64,000 nucleotides of DNA, taken from the NCBI RefSeq assembly GCF_947497555.1, contig NZ_CANMGY010000009.1, forward strand, positions 31,182-95,181. Direction: 5' to 3'. Positions 27,576 to 35,959 of this stretch are shown here, piece after piece; within the stretch, counting starts at the first letter, position 1; each line of letters begins with the position of its first letter. The translations under genes were made by a program, and so were the position numbers. Under the pieces are notes generated by a model, which made no database searches, was not told the DNA's origin, and worked only from the letters and a program-made list of their open reading frames with translations. The DNA comes from an uncultured Umboniibacter sp. (GTDB lineage Bacteria > Pseudomonadota > Gammaproteobacteria > Pseudomonadales > DSM-25080).

Positions 27576-29243
27576 TTATTCATTTGGCCAACCTTTTAGT
27601 ACTTCAGCTACTTTCTCGGCATCTTCGTCAGCCAAGCTTCGTAGATGAGAGAGCTGAATGTGTATCGGAGATCCTGGTCTGGGAAGTTGACCCGGCTGGA
27701 TTATCTCATCCTCTTTGATCGCGTAGTTTTGGAGTTCTTCTTCGTCAAACTCCGCAGTGTTATCATCCTCACCGCTATGAGCTAATTTGGCAGGCACTGG
27801 GTAAGGCGTTGCACCGGTTGTAATAGATCTCACCAAGGGGCGGACTACGACCAGGGTCAGAAGCAATACGGTAACGAGCCCTAAGCCATAGCGACCCCAC
27901 TGTTGCATAGCAGGCTGCTCGTACCATTCAACAGTTCGCGCCGCAAACTCAACGGGTGGAGCAAAATTAAATGCTGAAATAACGAGTGAATCCCCGCGCA
28001 CATCGTCCACCCCAAGCGCCGCAGATAAGGTCTCCGATATTCGGTCGAGCTCCTCTTGAGAGAACTCTCCTGTCGCTCCGTTTGCAACAGCATTATTCAA
28101 TACCACCGCTACACTTAGACGTTCAATTTCGCCCTGCCGATACTGTGTGGTGATTTCTCGCTGACCCTGGGCAAACGTTCTCCGCTCCTCCGAATTCTCG
28201 AGGCGCTGTTCAACCACTTCCTCTGTGACAGGATTATCCGCAGTAATCTCTGTAGGTGGTGGTGGCTGATTACTTAAGGTTCCAGGAATACCAATCGCGG
28301 CGCGTTCTGGTGAAGAAGAATTAATGAGTGTTTCCTGGACCACGGTGGGATCACCTTCCAACACCGCAGCAGTTTCTCGACGAACGTCAAAATTTAGATC
28401 TGCTGTGGCTTGGACTTGAAAGTTGCCAGCACCAAAAAGAGGTAATAGCATGCGTGATGCTCTCTCCACTAGTTCTCGCTCAAAGTTTCGTTGATATTGA
28501 ACCAGCCGTTCGTCGAAGGATCCGTCCAGTTCATTGCCGATTTCCGCACTCAACAGGTTGCCAAACTGATCGCTCACTGCAACATCCTGCTGTTGCATGC
28601 CGGAAACACTTGCTGCAACGAGATTAACCACCGCCTCCACCGCGTCCTTACTTAGCGGCTGATTGTTGACGAGTTCTAGCAATACCGATGCCGAAGGATT
28701 AAAACCTGTTTCGCGAATGAATAGTGTCCGTTCCGGAATAGCGAGATGAACCCTCGCATTGCGAACCGATTCCAACCCCATGATGGTTAAAGCAAGCTCT
28801 CCCTCTAACCCTCGTTTGTATCGCGATGATTCCATAAACTGACTCGTTCCCAATGGGGAAATATCATCGAGCAGTTCAAAACCCTGAGGTCGAGTTGGCA
28901 AAACGCTTCGCGACGCCAATAGCATACGCGTACTGGCAACGGTTCCATCCCGAACGTATACCCGTCCCGTTGCCAAATCCAGTTCATAGGGAATATTTTC
29001 CGCTTCAAGTACCGCAATGACATCACCCGTTGGATACTGATCCTGATCCGCATAGAGGGGCTTGTAGTTAGCGGAGGCTCCCCACATCCAAGCCACAATG
29101 ATACCGGCGAGTGAAATCGCCAATATACCGATAACGATTGCGTTACTTCGTTGAGATTGTGTTATTGATAGCAAACGGTCCTTGAGAGACGGGTTGCCTT
29201 CCCCTTCAGCACTTGCTGCAGTCATTGTTTTGGATCCATCCAT
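27576..29243 (-). CDS. fliF: Flagellar MS-ring protein FliF
   Basis: 555 aa. Two membrane segments flank a periplasmic region: about residues 37-54 (IVIGILAISLAGIIVAWM) and near 450-468 (GLGLVTVLLLTLVVVRPLV). The periplasmic ring-building motifs include YKPLYADQD and NARVHLAIPERTLF. The C terminus (EVLKGWPNE) should bind FliG. No clear Shine-Dalgarno precedes 29243; an ATG six codons in, at 29225, is an alternative start. Confidence 0.95.
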   Translation of the reverse strand: MDGSKTMTAASAEGEGNPSLKDRLLSITQSQRSNAIVIGILAISLAGIIVAWMWGASANYKPLYADQDQYPTGDVIAVLEAENIPYELDLATGRVYVRDGTVASTRMLLASRSVLPTRPQGFELLDDISPLGTSQFMESSRYKRGLEGELALTIMGLESVRNARVHLAIPERTLFIRETGFNPSASVLLELVNNQPLSKDAVEAVVNLVAASVSGMQQQDVAVSDQFGNLLSAEIGNELDGSFDERLVQYQRNFERELVERASRMLLPLFGAGNFQVQATADLNFDVRRETAAVLEGDPTVVQETLINSSSPERAAIGIPGTLSNQPPPPTEITADNPVTEEVVEQRLENSEERRTFAQGQREITTQYRQGEIERLSVAVVLNNAVANGATGEFSQEELDRISETLSAALGVDDVRGDSLVISAFNFAPPVEFAARTVEWYEQPAMQQWGRYGLGLVTVLLLTLVVVRPLVRSITTGATPYPVPAKLAHSGEDDNTAEFDEEELQNYAIKEDEIIQPGQLPRPGSPIHIQLSHLRSLADEDAEKVAEVLKGWPNE

Positions 29244-29261
29244 AAGTTAACCAAAGGTGTG

Positions 29262-29564
29262 TTAAAGCGGCATTTTTATCAAATCTTGGTAAGCCGTTAA
29301 TACCTTGTTTCGTACCGATAACATGACATCGAAAGTAATCGATGCTTTCTGTGACGCCACCATCGCTCCCACGAGATCGTCGCTGTCTCCTAGTTCAACG
29401 GCTCGGCGCGCCTCACTCGCCATGTTCTGGCGCTGATTTGCCTCCATGAGCGAATCTTTAACCGCTTGCGCTATGTCGGGGAAATCCGTTTTACTCGGCG
29501 CCAAAACACTCAATTTCCGTAAGTTCGCCGAAGCTAAATCGGCATTAATAGGCCCCATCGACAT
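29262..29564 (-). CDS. fliE: Flagellar hook-basal body complex protein FliE
   Basis: 100 aa rod-MS ring adaptor. The C-terminal half, ASQKASITFDVMLSVRNKVL followed by TAYQDLIKMPL, is the FliE signature. GGAGG precedes the ATG, which overlaps the stop codon of the activator gene (TAATG). Confidence 0.92.
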   Translation of the reverse strand: MSMGPINADLASANLRKLSVLAPSKTDFPDIAQAVKDSLMEANQRQNMASEARRAVELGDSDDLVGAMVASQKASITFDVMLSVRNKVLTAYQDLIKMPL

Positions 29565-30913
29565 TATGCTACCTCCGCTATGAGTGTCTCGATATCAATA
29601 CCTTCATTCTTCATAGCATTGAGCTTATATCGTAGTGCACGCGTTGAGATCCCCAGGCGTTGTGCAGCGAGTTTTCGCGTACCATTCACTTCTCGAAGCA
29701 CCTTAAGAACAAGCTGGAATTCCGATCGCTTTCGAATCGACGAGATACCGGCGAACGGCGAGAGATGCTCTATCGATGCAGGATTATCAACTTCAGCTCT
29801 CACTAACCCGGCGGATTGCAGATCAATTAGATCTAGGTTATTGGAGTTTCGAAAGGTAAAGGCACGTTGAATGATATTTTGCAGCTCACGAATATTACCG
29901 GGCCAATCATGCTGCGTTAAGCCGTTGATAAATTGTGGCGTCATCGTGCAATGTTCGCCGTCGCATTTCGCCAAAAATAGACGAGCAAGCGGTTCAATAT
30001 CATCCTTCCGATCGCGCAACGGCGGCACATCTAACTCAAGCACTGCTAAACGATAGTAGAGATCATTGCGAAAATGTTGCTGAGTGACCTGCTCGCTCAG
30101 AGATACGTTGGCGGCGGCTAAAATTCGAATATCCAAACTAATTCTCTTATGAGAACCAACGCGCTCTACCTCTCGCTCCTGAATGACTCGCAGCAACTTG
30201 GCCTGAATCGGCAACGAAAGTTCGCTGACCTCATCCAGAAAAAGCGTACCACCATTGGCCTCCTCAAATTTCCCAGAATGCGCCTCCGTTGCTCCGGTAA
30301 AGGCGCCTTTTGTATGCCCAAAGAGAACCGCCTCTGCCATCGAGTCCGGTATGGCAGCACAGTTAATAGCCACAAAGGGTTGTTGAGAGCGCCTTGAATG
30401 CTCATGGATATACTGCGCGACAACTTCCTTTCCCACGCCACTTTGGCCCTGAAGTAATACGGAGGCATCAACTTGCGCAATTCGGTGTGCTAGGTGGAAG
30501 GTTCTTTTACCTGCGGGAGACTTGACTACCAAATCCTCAGCGACGGGCGACTGAATTCGTTGTACGACTAGTTCAAGTAGCTGGCGATCAAAGGGGGCCA
30601 CGAGGTAGTCCACCGCGCCGTTTGCCAATGCAAATGACACCATCGACTCCTCATGCGATTGGACGATCACGACGAGATCCCCAAATTCGGCAACAGCGCT
30701 AATACTGCTAGCGGAATCACTGAGAAAATGGCTTTCTAAGAGGATTAAGCGTTTCTTATTCGACCGCGTCTCATCGAGATTGTCGAGGACTTTCGCTAAT
30801 GTGTCGGCGTGACGTATATCTAGATTTTCCTCATCGTCTGTGCCTACGGCACCCTGAAGGACCGAGCAAGAATCTTCCGATACGAAAACTACCACGTCTT
30901 GTTCAAAATACAT
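29564..30913 (-). CDS. lafK: Sigma-54-dependent flagellar activator (LafK/FlrC-like)
   Basis: 449 aa enhancer-binding protein. Residues 1-120 look like a receiver domain that has lost key residues: the phosphoacceptor Asp is Glu60 (LILLES) and the Lys of the KPF motif is Ala106 (VAPFD). The AAA+ domain is intact: Walker A GQSGVGKE (156-163), sigma-54-contacting GAFTGA (203-208) and Walker B GGTLFLDE (221-228). The C terminus carries a Fis-type HTH (AAQRLGISTRALRYKL). It heads the leftward block with fliE, as lafK does in lateral systems. It probably activates the sigma-54 promoters at 14306 and 42336 without phosphorylation; this is inferred. Confidence 0.9.
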   Translation of the reverse strand: MYFEQDVVVFVSEDSCSVLQGAVGTDDEENLDIRHADTLAKVLDNLDETRSNKKRLILLESHFLSDSASSISAVAEFGDLVVIVQSHEESMVSFALANGAVDYLVAPFDRQLLELVVQRIQSPVAEDLVVKSPAGKRTFHLAHRIAQVDASVLLQGQSGVGKEVVAQYIHEHSRRSQQPFVAINCAAIPDSMAEAVLFGHTKGAFTGATEAHSGKFEEANGGTLFLDEVSELSLPIQAKLLRVIQEREVERVGSHKRISLDIRILAAANVSLSEQVTQQHFRNDLYYRLAVLELDVPPLRDRKDDIEPLARLFLAKCDGEHCTMTPQFINGLTQHDWPGNIRELQNIIQRAFTFRNSNNLDLIDLQSAGLVRAEVDNPASIEHLSPFAGISSIRKRSEFQLVLKVLREVNGTRKLAAQRLGISTRALRYKLNAMKNEGIDIETLIAEVA

Positions 30914-31239
30914 TTCTTTTCATCCCTGAAACTTGAACGACTGGCCACGATGGCGTCGCATTCTAACGTAACCGAAAATTGCCTCACTCCGAGAAACATG
31001 CATCGACTGATGGTTTGACTGTGCTACTCGTTGGGACCGAAGTTGTCGTTCCGATTGACAAATTTGGTTAGGCATCACTATGTATACGAGTAAAGGCAAC
31101 TACGTACAGTATTGTTGGCTAATCTCAGAATTCAAAAAAAGCTCAGTAAATAGAGACGAACGTCGTTAACTAGCAGATGAACGAGAATGAGGTTTTCACT
31201 CAATTTTTTGCTCAGCGCGCCCGATGTTTTTTAAAGACA
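30914..31239. other. 326-bp intergenic region between lafK and flgA
   Basis: No ORF of note and no GG-N10-GC sigma-54 site on either strand, so lafK is probably transcribed from a non-sigma-54 promoter I could not pin down. A rightward TTGACA (31055-31060), 18-nt spacer and TATGTA (31079-31084) resembles a sigma-70 promoter but has no gene downstream on that strand before flgM at 32149. Confidence 0.5.
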
Positions 31240-32016
31240 TCACTCCTTGATCGCTAAGCGTTCGCCAATCAATTCAACCTTAAAGACCGCTCCAGTTGAC
31301 AAGTTTCTTGCGCGTATTTCGTCGCCCAGAGCTCCGTTATCCAAAGCCGTTGCTAAGACCTCTACCTCTAGGCCGCCACTTCGCGTGTAGACCGTAATTT
31401 CGTCACCACGCTTCGCTACGGAAGGAGATTTAAGTTCACTCGGATGAAAAACATTACTACTTCTAACTCGGCGAAGTGTTTCCATTCCTACGATATGATC
31501 GACGTCAGTAACAAAACCCCTGCGAAGTTGACCGGCATCCAGAACACGTTGTTCCAAATCCGATTGAGTAATGAGATGATTCCTGGGTAGCTCAAACCGC
31601 GCAACCCAAACCTTAACCTGTACCTCAAGCGTTAACTCGGAGCGCAAGCGATATCTCTGGGAATTGTTTAAGCATTCAATGGTTACACTTCGCTGCTTCC
31701 AAGCCACCTCATCGGTAGCGAAGCGAAAAATTAAGTCGTCTTCACAGCTTTCTACTTGACTGAGCGCTGGCGGTAACCGCACTGCTAAATCGAAGCTAAC
31801 TAGCTCTAGATGTTGTTCAACTAAATCGTCCTGAACCTGTTGAGCCACCCAACCTTCGACAGACTTCTGTACTTCACTTAGATTAGTACTCGCAACGGTA
31901 TGAGCTGACCACAGTAACGCGGCTAGTGCAAAGCTCAGTAACGGTATCGGGATTCCGATAGCACGCCGTGAAGTAAATAGTATGAGATCGCCAGAATTCA
32001 ACAATCTACCCCTCAT
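31240..32016 (-). CDS. flgA: Flagellar P-ring assembly chaperone FlgA
   Basis: 258 aa periplasmic chaperone for FlgI. After an N-terminal stretch of about 20 polar residues, a hydrophobic signal (PIPLLSFALAALLWSAHTVAS) ends near residue 44. The C-terminal SAF domain is clear: WVARFELPRNHLITQSDLEQ and KRGDEITVYTRSGGLEVEVL. The ATG at 32016 has no Shine-Dalgarno; in-frame TTG codons 4-5 codons later follow GAGGGG and could be the real start. It is transcribed away from flgMN. Confidence 0.9.
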   Translation of the reverse strand: MRGRLLNSGDLILFTSRRAIGIPIPLLSFALAALLWSAHTVASTNLSEVQKSVEGWVAQQVQDDLVEQHLELVSFDLAVRLPPALSQVESCEDDLIFRFATDEVAWKQRSVTIECLNNSQRYRLRSELTLEVQVKVWVARFELPRNHLITQSDLEQRVLDAGQLRRGFVTDVDHIVGMETLRRVRSSNVFHPSELKSPSVAKRGDEITVYTRSGGLEVEVLATALDNGALGDEIRARNLSTGAVFKVELIGERLAIKE

Positions 32017-32148
32017 TAAGAAATTGAATTATTTTCTACTATGTTTAACTTAGTCGAATTTCGGTCGTTTATTACTTTATAAGACATTCCATTAACGACA
32101 TTCACCAAGACATTCATCGTCGAGCAAGTGCGTCAGAGGGGCTTACTC

Positions 32149-32442
32149 ATGAAAATTGAAAGAACGATAGACGTTAGTATCAAACAAGGTCAATCCACAA
32201 GTGCTGATAATGCCAGCGCTATAAAGACGACAGCGAAAGCAACCGGCGTTGCAACTGAAACGGCTCAAGTAAGTGCCCAAGTAAGCTTTGCTGACAAGGG
32301 GTCGAAAGTTCTGGCTGACGTGGTTGTCCCCGAAGATTCTCGTGTTGAAGAGTTGCGTCTTGCCGTTGCAGCGGGAGAATTTGATGTCGACGACAAAGCC
32401 CTAGCAGCAGCTCTAACAGATCAATTCTTAGGGGATAGGTAG
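32149..32442 (+). CDS. flgM: Anti-sigma-28 factor FlgM
   Basis: 97 aa. The C-terminal FlgM pattern, RVEELRLAVAAGEFDVDDKA then LAAALTDQFLG, is clear; the N-terminal half is polar and probably disordered, as expected for a substrate exported through the hook. It holds FliA inactive until hook completion. The start at 32149 follows AGGGG; an upstream GTG (32128) is rejected. Divergent from flgA and followed by flgN. Confidence 0.9.
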   Translation: MKIERTIDVSIKQGQSTSADNASAIKTTAKATGVATETAQVSAQVSFADKGSKVLADVVVPEDSRVEELRLAVAAGEFDVDDKALAAALTDQFLGDR

Positions 32443-32480
32443 CCAGTACTTTTCCGGCTAATCCGAAGAGGTTAATCAAG

Positions 32481-32885
32481 ATGACAAGCGAACGTGCAGT
32501 AAGATTTTTCAAGCTTTTGCGAGCGGAACTCAAAGTTCTAAAGGAGCTCAGTCAAGCCACCGATTTACAGCTAGCCGCGATGGTTAATTTTAATACCAAT
32601 GCACTACTGGAGACTGATGAAAAGATCCTTAAGGTCATGGATAGCCTTCAAAAACTCACACTAAGGAAGTACCGCGTCTTAGAGACATTGCAGGCTGCCA
32701 CAGCCGAGGATGCGTTGAAAGTATTGCCAAAAGCCCTGTCACTCAGCGCCCAACGTCTTTTAAACTCGTATCGCGAGCAATGCCTTCAGCTAGCCGATCA
32801 ACTCAAGGCAGTGCGCGAATTGAATGCAGTACAGTCTTCGCTCCTTAGCAGCAATTTAGAAGGCGGTGTCTACAGCCGAAGCTAA
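32481..32885 (+). CDS. flgN: FlgN-type chaperone for FlgK/FlgL
   Basis: 134 aa, predicted helical throughout, with a FlgN-like central segment (NTNALLETDEKILKVMDSLQ). It should escort the hook-associated proteins FlgK and FlgL to the export gate. The position directly after flgM, as in many flagellar systems, supports the call; FlgN sequences diverge strongly. Confidence 0.8.
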   Translation: MTSERAVRFFKLLRAELKVLKELSQATDLQLAAMVNFNTNALLETDEKILKVMDSLQKLTLRKYRVLETLQAATAEDALKVLPKALSLSAQRLLNSYREQCLQLADQLKAVRELNAVQSSLLSSNLEGGVYSRS

Positions 32886-32982
32886 CTTCATCAACCAAAG
32901 CTTGCTTTTGTAGAAGTCGGTCTATACTTCCTCTCTACCGACAAGAATCGTTTGTCATAAAGATAGGTATAGGCAGCCCGAA

Positions 32983-33780
32983 ATGGAGTTTGAGCGAGTA
33001 AATTTAGGAACAGTACAGGCGCCTGCGGGGAAAGCTGAAGGTCATATTCGTTCTCTGATCGAACAACATCAGGGGGCCATTCTTAAAAAGTTAACTGTCG
33101 ATTTCAAAGGGCAGATTTCTGGGATCAAACCCCCGCTTGAAATATCCTCCGATACCAGCTGTCTCCATAAATTTGGAGCCAGCGTCTATGCGAACCCGGC
33201 CTTGGGAAAGATAAGTCTTGAGGTTGAACCGAAGGCGCTGACGCGATTTACCGATCAATTCTTTCACAGCGAAGACCTTCGAAAAGGCACCGCAGCTCGG
33301 CTACTAACTGCCTCGGATCTACGTTTTCAGTCCAAGCTAACCAAGGCTATCGCTTCGACTCTGCTCGAAAGCGACCTGCTAGCTGATGAAGTCAGTATCT
33401 TGAACCAAAAGGACCTCGCCGCTTCTGTCTGTGCCAATATTATTCTCACCTCGTCATTCGGCGAAATAAATATTCGTATTCGTTTCCACTCCGATTATCT
33501 CCAAAACGCACTAAGCGAAAGCGGTGAAACGAATGGCGAGCTTAGCTCCCACATTGCCACTGCAATTCCGTCTGTTCCCGTAGCGATTAATGTTCAGCTC
33601 TGGAGTCAAAGCATTGCACTGAATAAGCTAATGGCGATCGAAGAGGGCTCCGAGTTACCTATATTCCTGAGCGATAAGTCGGCAATCCGCATCGCGGACG
33701 TTCCAATATTTAAAGGAGTGTTGGTTGAGCAAGCAAATCAACTCATCTTCGAAATACACGAACCCTATACAGAAAGGTAA
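32983..33780 (+). CDS. fliM: Flagellar motor switch protein FliM, short divergent form
   Basis: 265 aa, against about 320-335 for typical FliM. The C-terminal SpoA domain (about 196-258: PVAINVQLWSQSIALNKLMA to LIFEI) and a CheC-like middle domain (with LTASDLRFQSKLTKAIA at about 108-124) are recognisable. The N-terminal CheY-P-binding segment (LSQxEIDALL type) is missing; the protein starts MEFERVNLGTVQ. It begins the fliMNPQR-flhBA-sulfotransferase operon. The call rests on the SpoA domain and position before fliN; a FliM without standard CheY docking is inferred. Confidence 0.83.
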   Translation: MEFERVNLGTVQAPAGKAEGHIRSLIEQHQGAILKKLTVDFKGQISGIKPPLEISSDTSCLHKFGASVYANPALGKISLEVEPKALTRFTDQFFHSEDLRKGTAARLLTASDLRFQSKLTKAIASTLLESDLLADEVSILNQKDLAASVCANIILTSSFGEINIRIRFHSDYLQNALSESGETNGELSSHIATAIPSVPVAINVQLWSQSIALNKLMAIEEGSELPIFLSDKSAIRIADVPIFKGVLVEQANQLIFEIHEPYTER

Positions 33781-33789
33781 TAAATCATC

Positions 33790-34161
33790 ATGGCGAAGAC
33801 CACAGAGAATAGCGAGCTAGAGTCCTTTGACGAATTTGATGAATTCGATGGAGCTGAGAATGATACAGCGTCTGTAAAGGCCGCTGCCCCATCATTCGAT
33901 CCCTCTTCAAAATTAGACTTCTATAGCTCCATCCCCGTAGAAATAAGCTTAGAGGTCGGCAGTACTTCCGTTCCTCTAAGTCGTCTTATGTCGGCAAATT
34001 CGGAGACGGTGATCGAGCTAAACAAGCTCGCCGACGAGCCGCTCGATATAAAAGTTAACGGGCAATTATTCGGTCACGGCGAAGTGGTAATGAGTAATAA
34101 TCGATATAGTCTGAGAGTGCTGAGCGTACTGCCGAAAATTCAGGATACATCGAAAGAGTAA
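33790..34161 (+). CDS. fliN: Flagellar motor switch protein FliN
   Basis: 123 aa C-ring protein. After an acidic N-terminal linker (repeated EFDEFD), the SpoA domain (about 48-115) includes IPVEISLEVGSTSVPLSRLM and LADEPLDIKVNGQLFGHGEV, the FliN/YscQ signature. It starts 9 nt after fliM. Confidence 0.94.
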   Translation: MAKTTENSELESFDEFDEFDGAENDTASVKAAAPSFDPSSKLDFYSSIPVEISLEVGSTSVPLSRLMSANSETVIELNKLADEPLDIKVNGQLFGHGEVVMSNNRYSLRVLSVLPKIQDTSKE

Positions 34162-34164
34162 CTT

Positions 34165-34917
34165 ATGAAGCGTATCTATCTAGTGGCGCTCATGGTGACT
34201 TCAGTGTTCCTATTGGCGGCCAGCTCAGCTCCTGCATTAGCCGATATCCCGCTGATTACATCAGGCAGTGGAGATGATGCGCAGCAATATAGTTTAAAAC
34301 TTGAGCTCCTAATTCTACTAACAGCTCTGAGCTTTCTTCCTGCTTTTGTGCTGATGACAACCTGCTTCGCGCGGATCATCATTGTACTAGCAATTCTGAG
34401 GCAAGCGCTTGGGTTACAACAGAGTCCTCCCAACCAAATTCTTTTGGGCATCGCGATCGCACTGACACTTCTCATCATGCGCCCAGTTTGGACACAAGTT
34501 TATGATGAAGCGTTTGTGCCCTATCAAAACGGCGAGATTTCTCTGATTGAAGGCATTGAAATAGCCGAAAGTCCCGTTAGGGAGTTCATGGTTAAACACA
34601 CGCATCGAAGAGCGTTAGAGCAAATGGCGCAAATCGCAGACCTAGACCCGGCAACAGACATTGAGGAGATTCCCTTTACCGTATTGCTACCGGCCTTCGC
34701 CCTAAGTGAAATCACAACGGCTTTCCAAATTGGTTTTATTATCTTCATTCCGTTTTTGATCATCGATATGATTGTTGCGAGTGTACTCATGTCCATGGGT
34801 ATGATGATGCTCTCGCCGCTAATTATTTCACTCCCTTTTAAGCTTATTATTTTCGTACTCGTTGACGGCTGGACACTCATTGTAGGATCCATCACAGCAA
34901 GCTTTGGCGGAGGCTGA
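34165..34917 (+). CDS. fliP: Flagellar export gate protein FliP
   Basis: 250 aa. A cleavable signal peptide (residues 1-26, ending PALA) is followed by the FliP pattern: LSFLPAFVLMTTCFARIIIV, LRQALGLQQSPPNQILLGIA, LLPAFALSEITTAFQIGF and MGMMMLSPLIISLPFKLIIF. It is the core of the export pore with FliQ and FliR. Confidence 0.97.
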   Translation: MKRIYLVALMVTSVFLLAASSAPALADIPLITSGSGDDAQQYSLKLELLILLTALSFLPAFVLMTTCFARIIIVLAILRQALGLQQSPPNQILLGIAIALTLLIMRPVWTQVYDEAFVPYQNGEISLIEGIEIAESPVREFMVKHTHRRALEQMAQIADLDPATDIEEIPFTVLLPAFALSEITTAFQIGFIIFIPFLIIDMIVASVLMSMGMMMLSPLIISLPFKLIIFVLVDGWTLIVGSITASFGGG

Positions 34918-34919
34918 CG

Positions 34920-35189
34920 ATGAGCGAAGCGGATGTCGCAAACCTGCTATCTCAAGGGATATGGGTTGTCTTAAAGATTGTCGCCGTCATCATTATTCCA
35001 GGAATGCTCTTGGGGTTAGTGGTCGCCGCTGTTCAATCAGCCACGCAGATTAATGAACAAACTCTGAGCTTTTTACCCCGTCTGATGGTGACTTTTTTAA
35101 CCATCATCGCTACAGGCCCTTGGATTATCGGAGAGCTCACAGGCTTCTTTGAATATCTGCTCCACAACCTACACGTTATGGTCAGATGA
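34920..35189 (+). CDS. fliQ: Flagellar export gate protein FliQ
   Basis: 89 aa with two membrane helices. The segment LGLVVAAVQSATQINEQTLS followed by FLPRL is the FliQ signature. It starts 2 nt after fliP and overlaps fliR by 4 nt. Confidence 0.96.
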   Translation: MSEADVANLLSQGIWVVLKIVAVIIIPGMLLGLVVAAVQSATQINEQTLSFLPRLMVTFLTIIATGPWIIGELTGFFEYLLHNLHVMVR

Positions 35190-35959
35190 GTGTCGAACTA
35201 TCCAGCTTGGTGGCATTCGGTCTATCCATCTGGTGGGGCTTTATTCGGCTGCTAGCTGTTTTTACCGCCTCGCCACTTTTTGGTGATCGAGCTATAACCT
35301 GGCGAATTAGAATTCTGTTGGCATTGGCAATATCGGTGTTAGCGGCTCCACTTTCATACACGGCAGTGGAAGCACCCACGACATTTGTGGGTTTTGCACT
35401 CATCACCATCATCCAGGTACTTTGGGGTGTTCTCTTTGGCACCATCATTCACGCCATGGTGAATATTCTAAGTACCGTAGGCCAAATTGTTGGCCTGCAA
35501 ATGGGTTTAGCCATGGCTATTATGAATGATCCCAGTAACGGTATTTCTATTCCCGTTCTTGGACGATTTTTTAATTTAATCGCGCTACTACTCTTTATGG
35601 CCCTTGATGGGCACCTTTTGATGGTGAATATAGCTGTTGAGAGCTTCCGAACTTGGCCGGTAGGCGAGTCAATACCCGATCTCTCACTGGGCTATGTCAT
35701 TAGCAGTTTTAGTTGGATGCTTGTTGCAGCGCTGTCGCTGGCCCTACCTGCAGTCATTGCGATGTTACTGACTAGCATCGCCTTTGGGATAATGAATCGC
35801 ACCGCTCCCAGCTTTAACGTTTTTGCTTTGGGCTTTCCGCTTACTATGCTGCTGGGATTCCTCTCCCTCTTTATCGCAGCCGAAGGGCTTCCCTTTCACT
35901 TCGGTGAGCAAATGGCCGATGTTATGACCAAGCTAAGTTTCTACGTGAGGGGGCTATAA
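35186..35959 (+). CDS. fliR: Flagellar export gate protein FliR
   Basis: 257 aa, multi-pass membrane protein. It shows the conserved FRL-like loop and TASPLFGDRAITWRIRILLA, plus GQIVGLQMGLAMAIMNDPSN typical of FliR. It overlaps fliQ (ATGA) and shares one base with the flhB start. Confidence 0.95.
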   Translation: MSVELSSLVAFGLSIWWGFIRLLAVFTASPLFGDRAITWRIRILLALAISVLAAPLSYTAVEAPTTFVGFALITIIQVLWGVLFGTIIHAMVNILSTVGQIVGLQMGLAMAIMNDPSNGISIPVLGRFFNLIALLLFMALDGHLLMVNIAVESFRTWPVGESIPDLSLGYVISSFSWMLVAALSLALPAVIAMLLTSIAFGIMNRTAPSFNVFALGFPLTMLLGFLSLFIAAEGLPFHFGEQMADVMTKLSFYVRGL

